Assembly: GCA_040758525.1 (NCBI GenBank)
Contig: JBFLVQ010000414.1
Span: 1 to 8,687 of the forward strand
Direction of reading: 5' to 3'
Length of the DNA: 8,687 nt
Source: JBFLVQ01 sp040758525
GTDB lineage: Bacteria > Acidobacteriota > Blastocatellia > Chloracidobacteriales > JADJPF01
Of this stretch, positions 1 to 6,451 are shown piece after piece. A program made the position numbers and the translations under genes. Each line of letters opens with the position of its first letter. Position 1 is the first letter of the stretch. The notes beneath the pieces are model-generated. The model made no database searches. It was not told the origin of the DNA and saw only the letters and a program-made list of their open reading frames with translations.

Positions 1-693
1 CTTACGACTACGTGCAGAAGTGAATGCCCCCGGTTCATAACCGAAAAGCTCACTCTCTAGCATTGCTTCTGGGATTGCCGCACAGTTGATATCGACAAAA
101 GGACCATTACAGCGGGATGAGTAATGATGAATAGAGTTAGCAATCAACTCCTTGCCTGTGCCTGTCTCTCCTACGATCAGTACAGGAGAATTGGTGAGGG
201 CGACCTTCTTGACCAGTTCAGAGATCTCCTGCATCTTTGTGCTTGCGATTATTAGCCCAGGAAAACGTTCTCGGCGCGCTAGTTGGTTTTGCAAAACCAG
301 GTTCTCTCGACGCAGTTGCCTCTTTTCATAAGCTTTACGAACCTGCAACTCTAATTCGGAAAGCTGGAAGGGTTTGGTTAAATAGTCATAAGCCCCTAAC
401 TTCATCGCTTGCAAGGCGGTCTCTACAGTAGCATGGGCAGTTATCATTAAGACTTCTGGGGGAGAGTCAAGGTCCCGTAATGACCGTAGTACCTCGATAC
501 CGTCTTTTCCTGGCATACGAATATCCAGTATGACAATATCAAAATCCTCGTTACGAGCCTGCATAATCGCATCATCGCCATTGTGGACGAGGCTAACTTC
601 ACATCCTATCTTGGTGAGATCTTCGGCAATTACAGTACCTAAGATAACCTCATCGTCAGCTACCAATAATCTGATTTTGCCCTCTCTACTCAC
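1..693 (-). CDS. NtrC-family sigma-54-dependent response regulator (3' end truncated by window edge)
   Basis: Two-component response regulator that should activate sigma-54 RNA polymerase after phosphorylation. Only the first 231 residues are in the window. The receiver domain (about residues 6-120) has acidic residues D13/D14, phospho-acceptor D57 in LDIRMPG, T85 and K107 (TKPF). A charged linker of about 30 residues follows. The AAA+ domain then begins, with Walker A GETGTGKE (residues 175-182) and the sigma-54 contact loop at 222-227. That loop reads GAFTSA, not the usual GAFTGA. Walker B, the sensor motifs and the C-terminal Fis-type helix-turn-helix lie outside. The start is GTG at 693: an in-frame TAG sits immediately upstream, and AGGGGG is 5 bases before it. 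The gene diverges from a NarL-type regulator, and no kinase gene is adjacent in the window. The family call is firm; the regulon is unknown. Confidence 0.93.
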   Translation of the reverse strand, partial: MSREGKIRLLVADDEVILGTVIAEDLTKIGCEVSLVHNGDDAIMQARNEDFDIVILDIRMPGKDGIEVLRSLRDLDSPPEVLMITAHATVETALQAMKLGAYDYLTKPFQLSELELQVRKAYEKRQLRRENLVLQNQLARRERFPGLIIASTKMQEISELVKKVALTNSPVLIVGETGTGKELIANSIHHYSSRCNGPFVDINCAAIPEAMLESELFGYEPGAFTSARSRK

Positions 694-865
694 CTATTCC
701 CCCTTGTGATCTCTTAAAGACTACCTCCTAATTCCTATACAGAGGAGTATTTTCGCAGTTCACCTTTCACCAAGCAACTCAATAATTATTGCCAAAAAAC
801 CTATTTACTAACCTGACGCTTCAAAACGACAATAGCTTACAACCTTTACAGACGGTAGGGTAATC

Positions 866-894
866 TTGATCTATAAAAATAGTATCTCTATCAT
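866..894 (+). promoter_or_regulatory. Probable sigma-70 promoter of the NarL-type regulator
   Basis: TTGATC (866-871) and TATCAT (889-894) are separated by 17 bp, giving a predicted transcription start near 901. This leaves a leader of about 30 bases before the ATG at 933. It also argues against the in-frame ATG at 900, which would sit at the transcription start itself. Prediction from consensus only. Confidence 0.5.
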
Positions 895-932
895 AAATAA
901 TGGTCGCTTGCCAAATAGCAGGGAAAATAAGC

Positions 933-1589
933 ATGAATGATATAAAGGTTCTCATTGTCGATGACCATACGCTTTTCCGTAAAGGTATCCGCAAACTGTT
1001 GGAGTCGATCGAAGGCACAACAATTGTTGGAGAGGCTGCGGATGGGCGTGATGCAATAAAGAAGGTCTCTGTACTTAAGCCTGATGTCGTGCTAATGGAT
1101 ATCTCTATGCGCGAAATGAATGGCTTGGAGGCCACTCGTGAAATCCGTAATACCTATCCAGACACTTCAGTGATCCTATTGACAATGCATGATAACGAAG
1201 AACATCTCAAGCAGAGTTTGGAATATGGTGCCGCTGGTTATTTACTAAAAGATGCTTCAGCACAAGAACTCTATCTTGCCATTGAAGCCGCCAGTCGTGG
1301 AGAGACCTATCTATCACCGGCAGTCTCTCGCAAAATGATCAACAAATTCTTACAAGTAAATCAGCAACCAGAAGCCCAAGAGCGTCCCCTCTCTGCGCTT
1401 TCACGGCGGGAATTAGAGATCCTTAGACTACTCGCAGAAGGCAAGTCAAATAAAGTGATCGCTGATGAACTTTGTATTAGTATCAAGACGGTCGAGAAAC
1501 ATCGCACCAATATAATGCAGAAACTTGAGATCCATAACATTGTTGATCTCGTCAAATATGCAATTAAACATGGCATTGTCAATGTTTGA
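933..1589 (+). CDS. NarL/FixJ-family (LuxR-type) response regulator
   Basis: Cytoplasmic two-component response regulator, 218 aa, the normal length for the NarL class. The receiver domain (residues 4-120) has the acidic pair D10/D11, phospho-acceptor D56 (VVLMDISM), T84 (LLTMHD) and K106 (LLKDAS). A linker leads to a LuxR-type helix-turn-helix (about 153-215) with the signatures LSRRELEILRLLAEG and SIKTVEKHRTNIMQKL. It should bind DNA as a dimer on phosphorylation. I chose ATG 933 because AGGG lies 9 bases upstream and the protein then begins MNDIKVLIVDD, as is usual. An upstream in-frame ATG at 900 would add 11 atypical residues and has no ribosome site. No kinase gene is adjacent in the window, so the signal is unknown. 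The gene ends at a strong hairpin. Confidence 0.94.
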   Translation: MNDIKVLIVDDHTLFRKGIRKLLESIEGTTIVGEAADGRDAIKKVSVLKPDVVLMDISMREMNGLEATREIRNTYPDTSVILLTMHDNEEHLKQSLEYGAAGYLLKDASAQELYLAIEAASRGETYLSPAVSRKMINKFLQVNQQPEAQERPLSALSRRELEILRLLAEGKSNKVIADELCISIKTVEKHRTNIMQKLEIHNIVDLVKYAIKHGIVNV

Positions 1590-1624
1590 TACCACAGAGC
1601 ACAGAGTGTGTGTACTCTGTGGTA
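1590..1624. terminator. Hairpin between convergent genes, likely bidirectional terminator
   Basis: TACCACAGAG (1590-1599) pairs perfectly with CTCTGTGGTA (1615-1624) around a 15-base loop. The loop holds a second copy of CACAGAG (1600-1606) that can pair with the same 3' arm. The hairpin starts directly after the stop codon of the NarL-type gene and ends 8 bases before the stop of the convergent gene. There is no long T tract on either side, so classical intrinsic termination would be weak, but its position strongly suggests a 3'-end signal for both genes. Confidence 0.6.
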
Positions 1625-1632
1625 AAGATCTG

Positions 1633-1986
1633 CTAGCTAGTGGCTTTGCTTTTGCGAGCCTTCTTTGATTTCGTTTTGCTAGTGGCCGGCAATAATAGAT
1701 CTAGCTTTTCGTTGACCTCATCAAGGGTAGCTTGTAGCGCTTTAAGCTGTTTAGCTAAACCACCGACATCCTGGCGTGTAGGCAAGTTCATCATACCTAG
1801 TGTGGTTTGCGTCATATCCCTAACACGTTGTGTGATATTGAGGGATTGTTCCAAATTCTGCGCTACGGCACCGAGAAAAGCTTGGCTACGGGCAAATCTC
1901 TCCAACTGCTCGGTTGCTGATCTCTCCCACATTTCATAAACCTGTTTAAACATGTCCTTAATGCCTTTATCGTTCCGATCCGTCAT
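1633..1986 (-). CDS. Small coiled-coil protein, phasin / PhaE-like (putative polyhydroxyalkanoate-associated)
   Basis: 117-aa soluble protein with no signal peptide or membrane segment. Residues 1-65 form amphipathic helices rich in Q, E and aromatic residues (DMFKQVYEMWERSATEQL). The motif MNLPTRQDV (66-74) follows, then a heptad-patterned helix (about 72-98: V, L, L, L, V, L spacing). The tail (103-117) is rich in Lys and Ser. The 'LPTR-DV plus coiled coil' arrangement resembles the C-terminus of PhaE-type PHA synthase subunits and phasin-like granule proteins. The basic tail recalls phasins that also contact DNA. That assignment is by pattern, and no PHA synthase or depolymerase gene is nearby. 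ATG 1986 is preceded by GGAG 7 bases upstream. It diverges from the CorC-type gene. An uncharacterised coiled-coil protein is the alternative. Confidence 0.6.
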   Translation of the reverse strand: MTDRNDKGIKDMFKQVYEMWERSATEQLERFARSQAFLGAVAQNLEQSLNITQRVRDMTQTTLGMMNLPTRQDVGGLAKQLKALQATLDEVNEKLDLLLPATSKTKSKKARKSKATS

Positions 1987-2112
1987 AAGTCTTCTCCGGA
2001 AGAAAAAAATGGTTGCAGCATTGTAACAATCTCAAGCAAACTAAGGAAGCTAATACAGAAGACCATCTATTTAGGACGAGCAAAGCGGCTGCAGTGCGAA
2101 TTCCAAGTTGCT

Positions 2113-2128
2113 AAGCTATAATTAGCTT
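2113..2128 (+). promoter_or_regulatory. Palindrome overlapping the -10 box of the CorC-type gene
   Basis: AAGCTA (2113-2118) and TAGCTT (2123-2128) form an inverted repeat around TAAT. The consensus -10 TATAAT (2117-2122) is embedded in it. No good -35 is visible 16-18 bp upstream, so the promoter may need an activator or be weak. The predicted start near 2129 would give a very short leader carrying AAAGGG (2130-2135) ahead of ATG 2143. The symmetry makes it a candidate operator, but no regulator gene is adjacent. Confidence 0.4.
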
Positions 2129-2142
2129 GAAAGGGCAAAACT

Positions 2143-3528
2143 ATGGAAGGGTCTGATACATTACTCTCATTCTTGGTGAAGTTAGTAGTTATCTTATTAC
2201 TAGTTTTCGCTAACGGCTTCTTTGTTGCTGCTGAATTCTCCCTGGTAGGTGTAAGGCGATCAAGAGTGCTAGCCTTGATTGAAGAGGGTAATGCCAGCGC
2301 CAAGACACTATTGCGTGTTATTAGCATGTTAGATGCCTATATATCTGCTACCCAGCTAGGAATCACATTGGCGAGTTTGGCACTAGGCTGGTTAGGTGAA
2401 GCCACTCTTGCACATGCTTTCACACCTCTTTTTGAAAAGATTATGCCACATGGTTATGCAACAGGCGCTGCCCATACTGTCGCCATTGTCGTAGCCTTTA
2501 CAATGATCACATTTCTACATATTGTGCTGGGCGAGCTAGCACCTAAGACACTGGCACTGGAGCGAACCGAACGTACAGCATTATTGATAGCGCGGCCAAT
2601 GGAGATCTTCTACAGGATCTTCAAGCTGCCGATCTGGATACTCAATTATTCAGGAATGCTGGTACTTCGTATCTTTGGCCTACAAGCTAATGCTGAACAT
2701 GCTCATGCTTATACTAAAGAAGAGTTGCGTCAACTAGTGGAAATGAGCCATCAGGGTGGCCATCTGCTGAATGAGGAGATGTTGATGCTCCATAACATAA
2801 TAGAGTTCTCCAATACGGAAGTGCGCGAAGTTATGGTACCGCGCACAGAGATCTGTGCATTATCAGATAAAACAAGTATTGAAGAGGTCTACAAAACCTT
2901 TTCGGAAAGCGGTTTTTCTCGCCTGCCTGTATACCATGAGCGTTTGGATAATATAATCGGTATTCTTTTTCTAAAAGATGTTGTCCCCTATCTACGTCAA
3001 TCAAATGATTTCTCCATTGCACGATTGCTTAACCGTCCATTATATCTTCCTGAAACAGCTCATCTAGGCGAGGCGCTACGACAGATGCGCCGTGCCCGTG
3101 TACATATGGCGATTGTTGTAGATGAGTATGGCGGTACTCTAGGCGTAGTAACATTGGAGAATGTGCTTGAACAGATCGTTGGTGAAATTCAGGATGAGTA
3201 TGATGATGAGCGTGCTAGTTGGGTGGTAGAAGAACAACCAGGAGTCTACACTCTTAATGGTGGCGTCACGATCAAAGCCATTAATAAAAGACTTAAATTA
3301 GAATTGCCGGAAGAGGATGGTTATACTACCTTAGCAGGTTTCCTGATGGCTCAAGCAGGCCAAGTATTAAAACCAGGTCAACATGTCACCTATGGCCCTT
3401 TCCGCTTCACCATCACCAAAGCTGAACGCTTCCGTATCACAGAGGTTCTACTACAAGATAACCGCACCGCACATGAGAGTACCGTCAATAATGAAAAGCG
3501 CCATATACTAGAGACTAAAAAGAGTTAA
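2143..3528 (+). CDS. CorC/HlyC-family transporter (CNNM domain, CBS pair, CorC_HlyC domain)
   Basis: Inner-membrane protein of 461 aa with the full family architecture. The N-terminal CNNM (DUF21) domain spans about 1-200, with hydrophobic segments near 9-32, 66-84, 109-135 and 145-180 and the typical FFVAAEFSLV and ATQLGITLASLALGWLGE signatures. The CBS pair follows (about 230-285, MVPRTE...FSRLPVYHE; and 295-350, MAIVVDEYGGTLGVVTLENVLEQIVGEI). Last is the CorC_HlyC domain (about 365-440). CBS pairs in this family bind adenine nucleotides. Relatives are linked to Mg2+/Co2+ efflux or Na+/Mg2+ exchange, while the old label 'hemolysin' is misleading. ATG 2143 has AAAGGG 7 bases upstream. It converges on the QueC-like gene with 5 bp between stops and no terminator between them. 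The family is certain; the ion transported is not. Confidence 0.95.
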   Translation: MEGSDTLLSFLVKLVVILLLVFANGFFVAAEFSLVGVRRSRVLALIEEGNASAKTLLRVISMLDAYISATQLGITLASLALGWLGEATLAHAFTPLFEKIMPHGYATGAAHTVAIVVAFTMITFLHIVLGELAPKTLALERTERTALLIARPMEIFYRIFKLPIWILNYSGMLVLRIFGLQANAEHAHAYTKEELRQLVEMSHQGGHLLNEEMLMLHNIIEFSNTEVREVMVPRTEICALSDKTSIEEVYKTFSESGFSRLPVYHERLDNIIGILFLKDVVPYLRQSNDFSIARLLNRPLYLPETAHLGEALRQMRRARVHMAIVVDEYGGTLGVVTLENVLEQIVGEIQDEYDDERASWVVEEQPGVYTLNGGVTIKAINKRLKLELPEEDGYTTLAGFLMAQAGQVLKPGQHVTYGPFRFTITKAERFRITEVLLQDNRTAHESTVNNEKRHILETKKS

Positions 3529-3533
3529 CCAGT

Positions 3534-4259
3534 TTAATCCCATTTATGATTATGCCAATCCACGATAGGTGGAATAGTGGCATAATCGGTAGCGTCTGGG
3601 ATATTGGCTAAGGCAAAACCTTTTTGTCGTTCCGCACACTTATTGCAGTATGCGCCACAATGGCGTCCATCTTGTGGATTCACACAAGAGAAAGACAATT
3701 CTAAAGGAAGATCTCTTCCTAGTACTATTACTGCTTCTTTCTCTAAATCTATTAATGGAGTAATAATACGTATTTGATAATTTAATCCAGACCAGATCAT
3801 TGCTTCAAAAGTTTGAAAAAAACTGGGCTGTGAATCTGGATAAGGATTGCCCTTAAGAATACCTAACGCAATATTGGCATGATTATATACAAAAGCAGAG
3901 ATTGCTACGGCACTAAGCAAGACAATATTACGACCTGGGATAAAATTTGCCGTATAGCCATCATTGAAACCTGGGCGATAACCTTGCTCGCCCCAATGCT
4001 GGTCAAGTATTCCTCTTATAGGTAGGGAAATTTCCGCTAATGGTAGGATTGCGGCGCGCGCTACTGCCGCGAGAAAGCGCCGCAAAGCGGCTACTTCAGC
4101 ATCTTCCCAAGGATGGCCATTGCGTATAAAGACTGGCTGTACAGTGTCAAAATGTTCTGTCAGTCGTACTAACATTACACAACTGTCTAGCCCGCCGCTG
4201 ACACAAACTATTACCGAGTCTCGTCGTTCTGCCCGTCGTAAGTCTAAACTGATCGACAT
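3534..4259 (-). CDS. queC: QueC-like PP-loop ATPase (7-cyano-7-deazaguanine synthase family)
   Basis: Cytoplasmic N-type ATP pyrophosphatase, 241 aa, slightly longer than typical QueC. The PP-loop is SGGLDS (21-26). A family motif PGRNIVLLS lies at 108-116. A C-terminal zinc site uses C192, C201, C205 and C208 (FSC...HCGAYCNKCAERQKGF). Canonical QueC turns 7-carboxy-7-deazaguanine, ammonia and ATP into preQ0. Here the substrate-side segment reads GILKGNPYPDSQPSFF (133-148), where textbook QueC has a YSGYPDCRPEF-type stretch. This matches my recollection of a divergent QueC-like subgroup of unproven substrate. No queD, queE, queF, tgt or DNA-modification gene is present. ATG 4259 is preceded by a GGGGTAGAG stretch. 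The PP-loop family is firm; the exact reaction is less so, and the gene symbol is family-level only. Confidence 0.75.
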   Translation of the reverse strand: MSISLDLRRAERRDSVIVCVSGGLDSCVMLVRLTEHFDTVQPVFIRNGHPWEDAEVAALRRFLAAVARAAILPLAEISLPIRGILDQHWGEQGYRPGFNDGYTANFIPGRNIVLLSAVAISAFVYNHANIALGILKGNPYPDSQPSFFQTFEAMIWSGLNYQIRIITPLIDLEKEAVIVLGRDLPLELSFSCVNPQDGRHCGAYCNKCAERQKGFALANIPDATDYATIPPIVDWHNHKWD

Positions 4260-4269
4260 TTTCTCTACC

Positions 4270-4306
4270 CCACTAGGCTAACAAAAAACCGATCCTAGCG
4301 GAGTGG
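4270..4306 (-). promoter_or_regulatory. Stem-loop in the leader of the QueC-like gene, next to its ribosome site
   Basis: Read on the minus strand, CCACT (4306-4302) and AGG (4296-4294 complement) pair with CCT and AGTGG (4277-4270) across a 5-base bulge, 8 bp in total. The stem ends immediately before the GGTAGAG ribosome site of ATG 4259. Inside is an overlapping small CCG...CGG hairpin followed by six T residues (4301-4283), which looks like a weak terminator. The two structures exclude each other. It does not match the preQ1 riboswitch classes I know. It could equally be the 3' end of the tetR transcript. Confidence 0.3.
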
Positions 4307-4354
4307 ACAATAGATAGACAAGTTGATATAGCAGAAAGGAGACAAGAAAAGTTA

Positions 4355-5041
4355 TTACGCTAGTCCAATCAGCCTTTCTGCAACCTGTCGGATCTCATTA
4401 GTATCGACATTGAAGGATTGAAACGCCAGACTGTTATGCATCAATAGACCATGTAAAGTAATAACTAACAATTGCGCTAGTAAAGCCGGTCGCAGTCCGG
4501 GCGAGAAAATGCCCTGTTGCTGTCCAGCCAAGATGATCTTCTCTAACTTGTCGATAAAAGTGAGATACTCATCATCAAGCATGGTCTCAGGCAATAGTGT
4601 AGGATTGCGCATCTGTACGACAACAATACGAAACACTTGTGACTCGGCTAACCAAGGCCGTGAGGGATCATCAGCACTAGATTGAATCAATGCCTGTAAT
4701 ACTGCCTCAAACAATTGTCGTGGATTATTGCTGACCTGCTGATAGTGATTCAAACGTAGGTTTAGCGGCGCCCAGTAGTATTCGCTCATAATAAACAGTG
4801 CTGCCTGTTTAATACCGGCAAAGTATCGATAAAAGGCGGGGTCCGATGTGCCAGCACGTCGAGTGATCTGCGCAACCCTTGCTCCCAACACCCCCTTAAC
4901 AGCAAACTCCTCAACTGTAGCACTAACAATACGCTGTCCTAGATCGGTTACTGGCCTGCGCTTAATCCATTGTTCTCTATTGATTGGTTGTAGCTTTGCG
5001 GCAGTCTTCTCTTTCAGTCGTTTTACTTGTGTATGTGCCAT
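4355..5041 (-). CDS. TetR/AcrR-family transcriptional regulator
   Basis: 228-aa one-component regulator. A basic N-terminal extension (1-33, rich in K and R) precedes the TetR helix-turn-helix (about 36-82), with RIVSATVEEFAVKG, VAQITRRAGTSDPAFYRYF and the following helix that packs the domain. Residues 85-228 form the all-helical ligand-binding and dimerisation domain, which is too variable to predict the ligand. Usual length for the family is 190-230 aa. ATG 5041 gives the expected N-terminus but has only a poor ribosome site (GATAGAAAAT). The gene diverges from the antiporter-glycosidase operon. The spacer carries a perfect palindrome on the -10 box, so it most likely represses that operon and possibly itself. 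The repressor role and target are inferred from layout. Confidence 0.92.
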   Translation of the reverse strand: MAHTQVKRLKEKTAAKLQPINREQWIKRRPVTDLGQRIVSATVEEFAVKGVLGARVAQITRRAGTSDPAFYRYFAGIKQAALFIMSEYYWAPLNLRLNHYQQVSNNPRQLFEAVLQALIQSSADDPSRPWLAESQVFRIVVVQMRNPTLLPETMLDDEYLTFIDKLEKIILAGQQQGIFSPGLRPALLAQLLVITLHGLLMHNSLAFQSFNVDTNEIRQVAERLIGLA

Positions 5042-5123
5042 GGATTTTCTATCAAATCGGAAATGAAAATATTGCCCAGCAGAAAGAGTCTGTAAAATTG
5101 TTGATTGACAATTGACCGTTTGC

Positions 5124-5160
5124 TATAACTTAACTGTTAACATTGTAAGTGTAACTTATA
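5124..5160. repeat. Imperfect inverted repeat upstream of the antiporter promoter
   Basis: TATAACTTA (5124-5132) and TAACTTATA (5152-5160) form outer arms with 8 of 9 pairs. Within it lie TGTTAACA (5135-5142), a perfect 8-bp palindrome, and TAAGT-GTA-ACTTA (5147-5159). Its right arm overlaps the expected -35 position of the antiporter promoter. It is a candidate second operator or activator site in the tetR-antiporter spacer. Confidence 0.4.
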
Positions 5161-5163
5161 TTT

Positions 5164-5182
5164 TTATTATAGTCTATAATAA
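5164..5182. promoter_or_regulatory. Perfect 19-bp palindrome on the -10 box, probable TetR operator
   Basis: TTATTATAG (5164-5172) and CTATAATAA (5174-5182) are exact reverse complements around one base. The right arm contains a consensus -10, TATAAT (5175-5180), placing the antiporter transcript start near 5187, about 28 bases before ATG 5215. By symmetry the left arm carries TATAAT on the minus strand too (5171-5166), so tetR could be transcribed from the same element. The -35 regions are poor. A protein bound here would block both directions. The size and position are typical of TetR-family operators; binding by the neighbouring TetR is inferred. Confidence 0.65.
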
Positions 5183-5214
5183 GATCAGCTAAATTGGGAA
5201 AGGAACTCGCAGCC

Positions 5215-6447
5215 ATGTTAGCTTTCTTTGTTGGCAATAACGATCCCGTACTCTTTAATCTATTTGTCATCTTTTTGGCAGCGAAATTGAGCGCAGAGAT
5301 ATTTGAACGTCTACGTCAACCTGCGGTAGTAGGAGAGATCCTTGCCGGTGTCTTGATCGGCAAAAGTGTCTTAGGTTTGGTTGAGCCTTCTGAGGTTACT
5401 AGTACGCTTTCGGAAATTGGCGTAATACTACTGCTTTTTACTGTTGGCTTAGAGATCAACCCTAGTGCGCTTTTCCGTGTCGGTGCGCGAGCATTACTAG
5501 TAGCAGTATTAGGAGTGATCGTACCTTTCATTGCCGGTTGGCTATTGATGATAGCCTGGGGGGCACCAACCATTGAAGGCGTCTTTCTAGGAGCAGCAAT
5601 GGTGGCTACTAGTGTTGGTATTACTGCACGAGTATTAGCAGCAATAAACATGCTGAGTGCAAAATCGAGCCAGATAATATTAGCAGCAGCCGTAATCGAT
5701 GATATCTTGGGTTTGTTGGTGCTAAGTGTGGTTAGCAGTATGGCAAAGGGGGGCATCAACTATGGAGAATTGGCGCTCACTGCTACTCTCTCTATCGGCT
5801 TTACACTCTTTATGGTCTTTATTGGCACAAAGCTGGTTAAGAAAGCTCAACCTGCTGTAGCAAGATTGCGTATCGGCCATTCTTTCTTTGTTGTCGGATT
5901 GGTACTCTGTCTAGGTTTATCACTGCTTGCAACCTATACAGGAGTAGCGGCAATTATTGGCGCTTTTTTAGCGGGAATGGCATTAGCAGAGGTTAGCGAA
6001 GATACCGATCTACACCATCAAGCCAGCGCGGTAATGGAATTTCTTGTACCATTCTTTTTAGTGGGAATTGGTCTACAACTAGAATTAGCTGTTTTTGCTG
6101 ATAGCAAAGTAGTAGCACTGGCTCTGTTAACAACATTGCTGGCAGTTATCACAAAGTTGATCGGTTGTGGTACAGCCGCCTGGCCATTAGGTCGGCGAGC
6201 AGCAATTCAAGTTGGTATGGGAATGGTGCCACGTGGAGAAGTAGGAGTTGTCGTTGCTCAGATCGGCCTAACATTGGGAGTGTTGTCGAGTACGCTTTAT
6301 GGTGTAGTGATATTTATGGCAGTAGCAACAACATTAATCGCACCCCCATTTCTGATGCGTATCTTCAACTCATCCGATGTAATGGATAAGGGTGAAAAGA
6401 CGGCTGAGGTTATCGAACCAGAACAACCATTTTCTGCATTGGAGTGA
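5215..6447 (+). CDS. Monovalent cation:proton antiporter, CPA2 family (Kef/NapA type)
   Basis: Inner-membrane antiporter of 410 aa exchanging Na+ or K+ for H+. About 12-13 hydrophobic segments run from residue 11 to 385, with almost no loop longer than 20 residues. Family signatures include LRQPAVVGEILAGVLIG (33-49), LLFTVGLEI (73-81), ATSVGITARVL (131-141) and the ion-binding pair D162/D163 in AAVIDDILGLLVL. The Asp pair is the pattern of electrogenic exchangers such as NapA. MVPRGEVGVVVAQIG (337-351) is the late conserved helix. There is no C-terminal TrkA-N/RCK domain, unlike full KefB/KefC; only a short charged tail follows. I chose ATG 5215 over the in-frame TTG at 5194 because GGGAAAGGAA (5197-5206) is then a ribosome site. 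It is first in an operon with the GH15 gene. Confidence 0.92.
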   Translation: MLAFFVGNNDPVLFNLFVIFLAAKLSAEIFERLRQPAVVGEILAGVLIGKSVLGLVEPSEVTSTLSEIGVILLLFTVGLEINPSALFRVGARALLVAVLGVIVPFIAGWLLMIAWGAPTIEGVFLGAAMVATSVGITARVLAAINMLSAKSSQIILAAAVIDDILGLLVLSVVSSMAKGGINYGELALTATLSIGFTLFMVFIGTKLVKKAQPAVARLRIGHSFFVVGLVLCLGLSLLATYTGVAAIIGAFLAGMALAEVSEDTDLHHQASAVMEFLVPFFLVGIGLQLELAVFADSKVVALALLTTLLAVITKLIGCGTAAWPLGRRAAIQVGMGMVPRGEVGVVVAQIGLTLGVLSSTLYGVVIFMAVATTLIAPPFLMRIFNSSDVMDKGEKTAEVIEPEQPFSALE

Positions 6448-6451
6448 TGAA

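Noticed and set aside
722..729. AGGAGG ribosome-site-like sequence on the minus strand upstream of the NtrC-type gene
   Set aside because: No start codon follows at usable spacing; the functional start is GTG 693 with its own AGGGGG.
900..932. Upstream ATG that would extend the NarL-type regulator by 11 residues
   Set aside because: It coincides with the predicted transcription start, lacks a ribosome site and gives an atypical N-terminus before MNDIKVLIVDD.
821..1135. 104-codon open frame on the minus strand over the start of the NarL-type gene
   Set aside because: It is antisense to the conserved receiver domain and has no recognisable motif.
5194..5214. TTG start for the antiporter
   Set aside because: It would put the ribosome site inside the coding region; ATG 5215 follows GGGAAAGGAA at good spacing.
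5316..5759. 147-codon open frame on the minus strand inside the antiporter gene
   Set aside because: It is antisense to a clear membrane protein, rich in Thr, Ser and Ala as expected from mirrored hydrophobic codons, with no family resemblance.
6392..6451. Upstream ATG that would extend the GH15 protein by 20 residues into the antiporter gene
   Set aside because: ATG 6452 has GGAG at ideal spacing, and the extra residues do not resemble the family N-terminus or a signal peptide.
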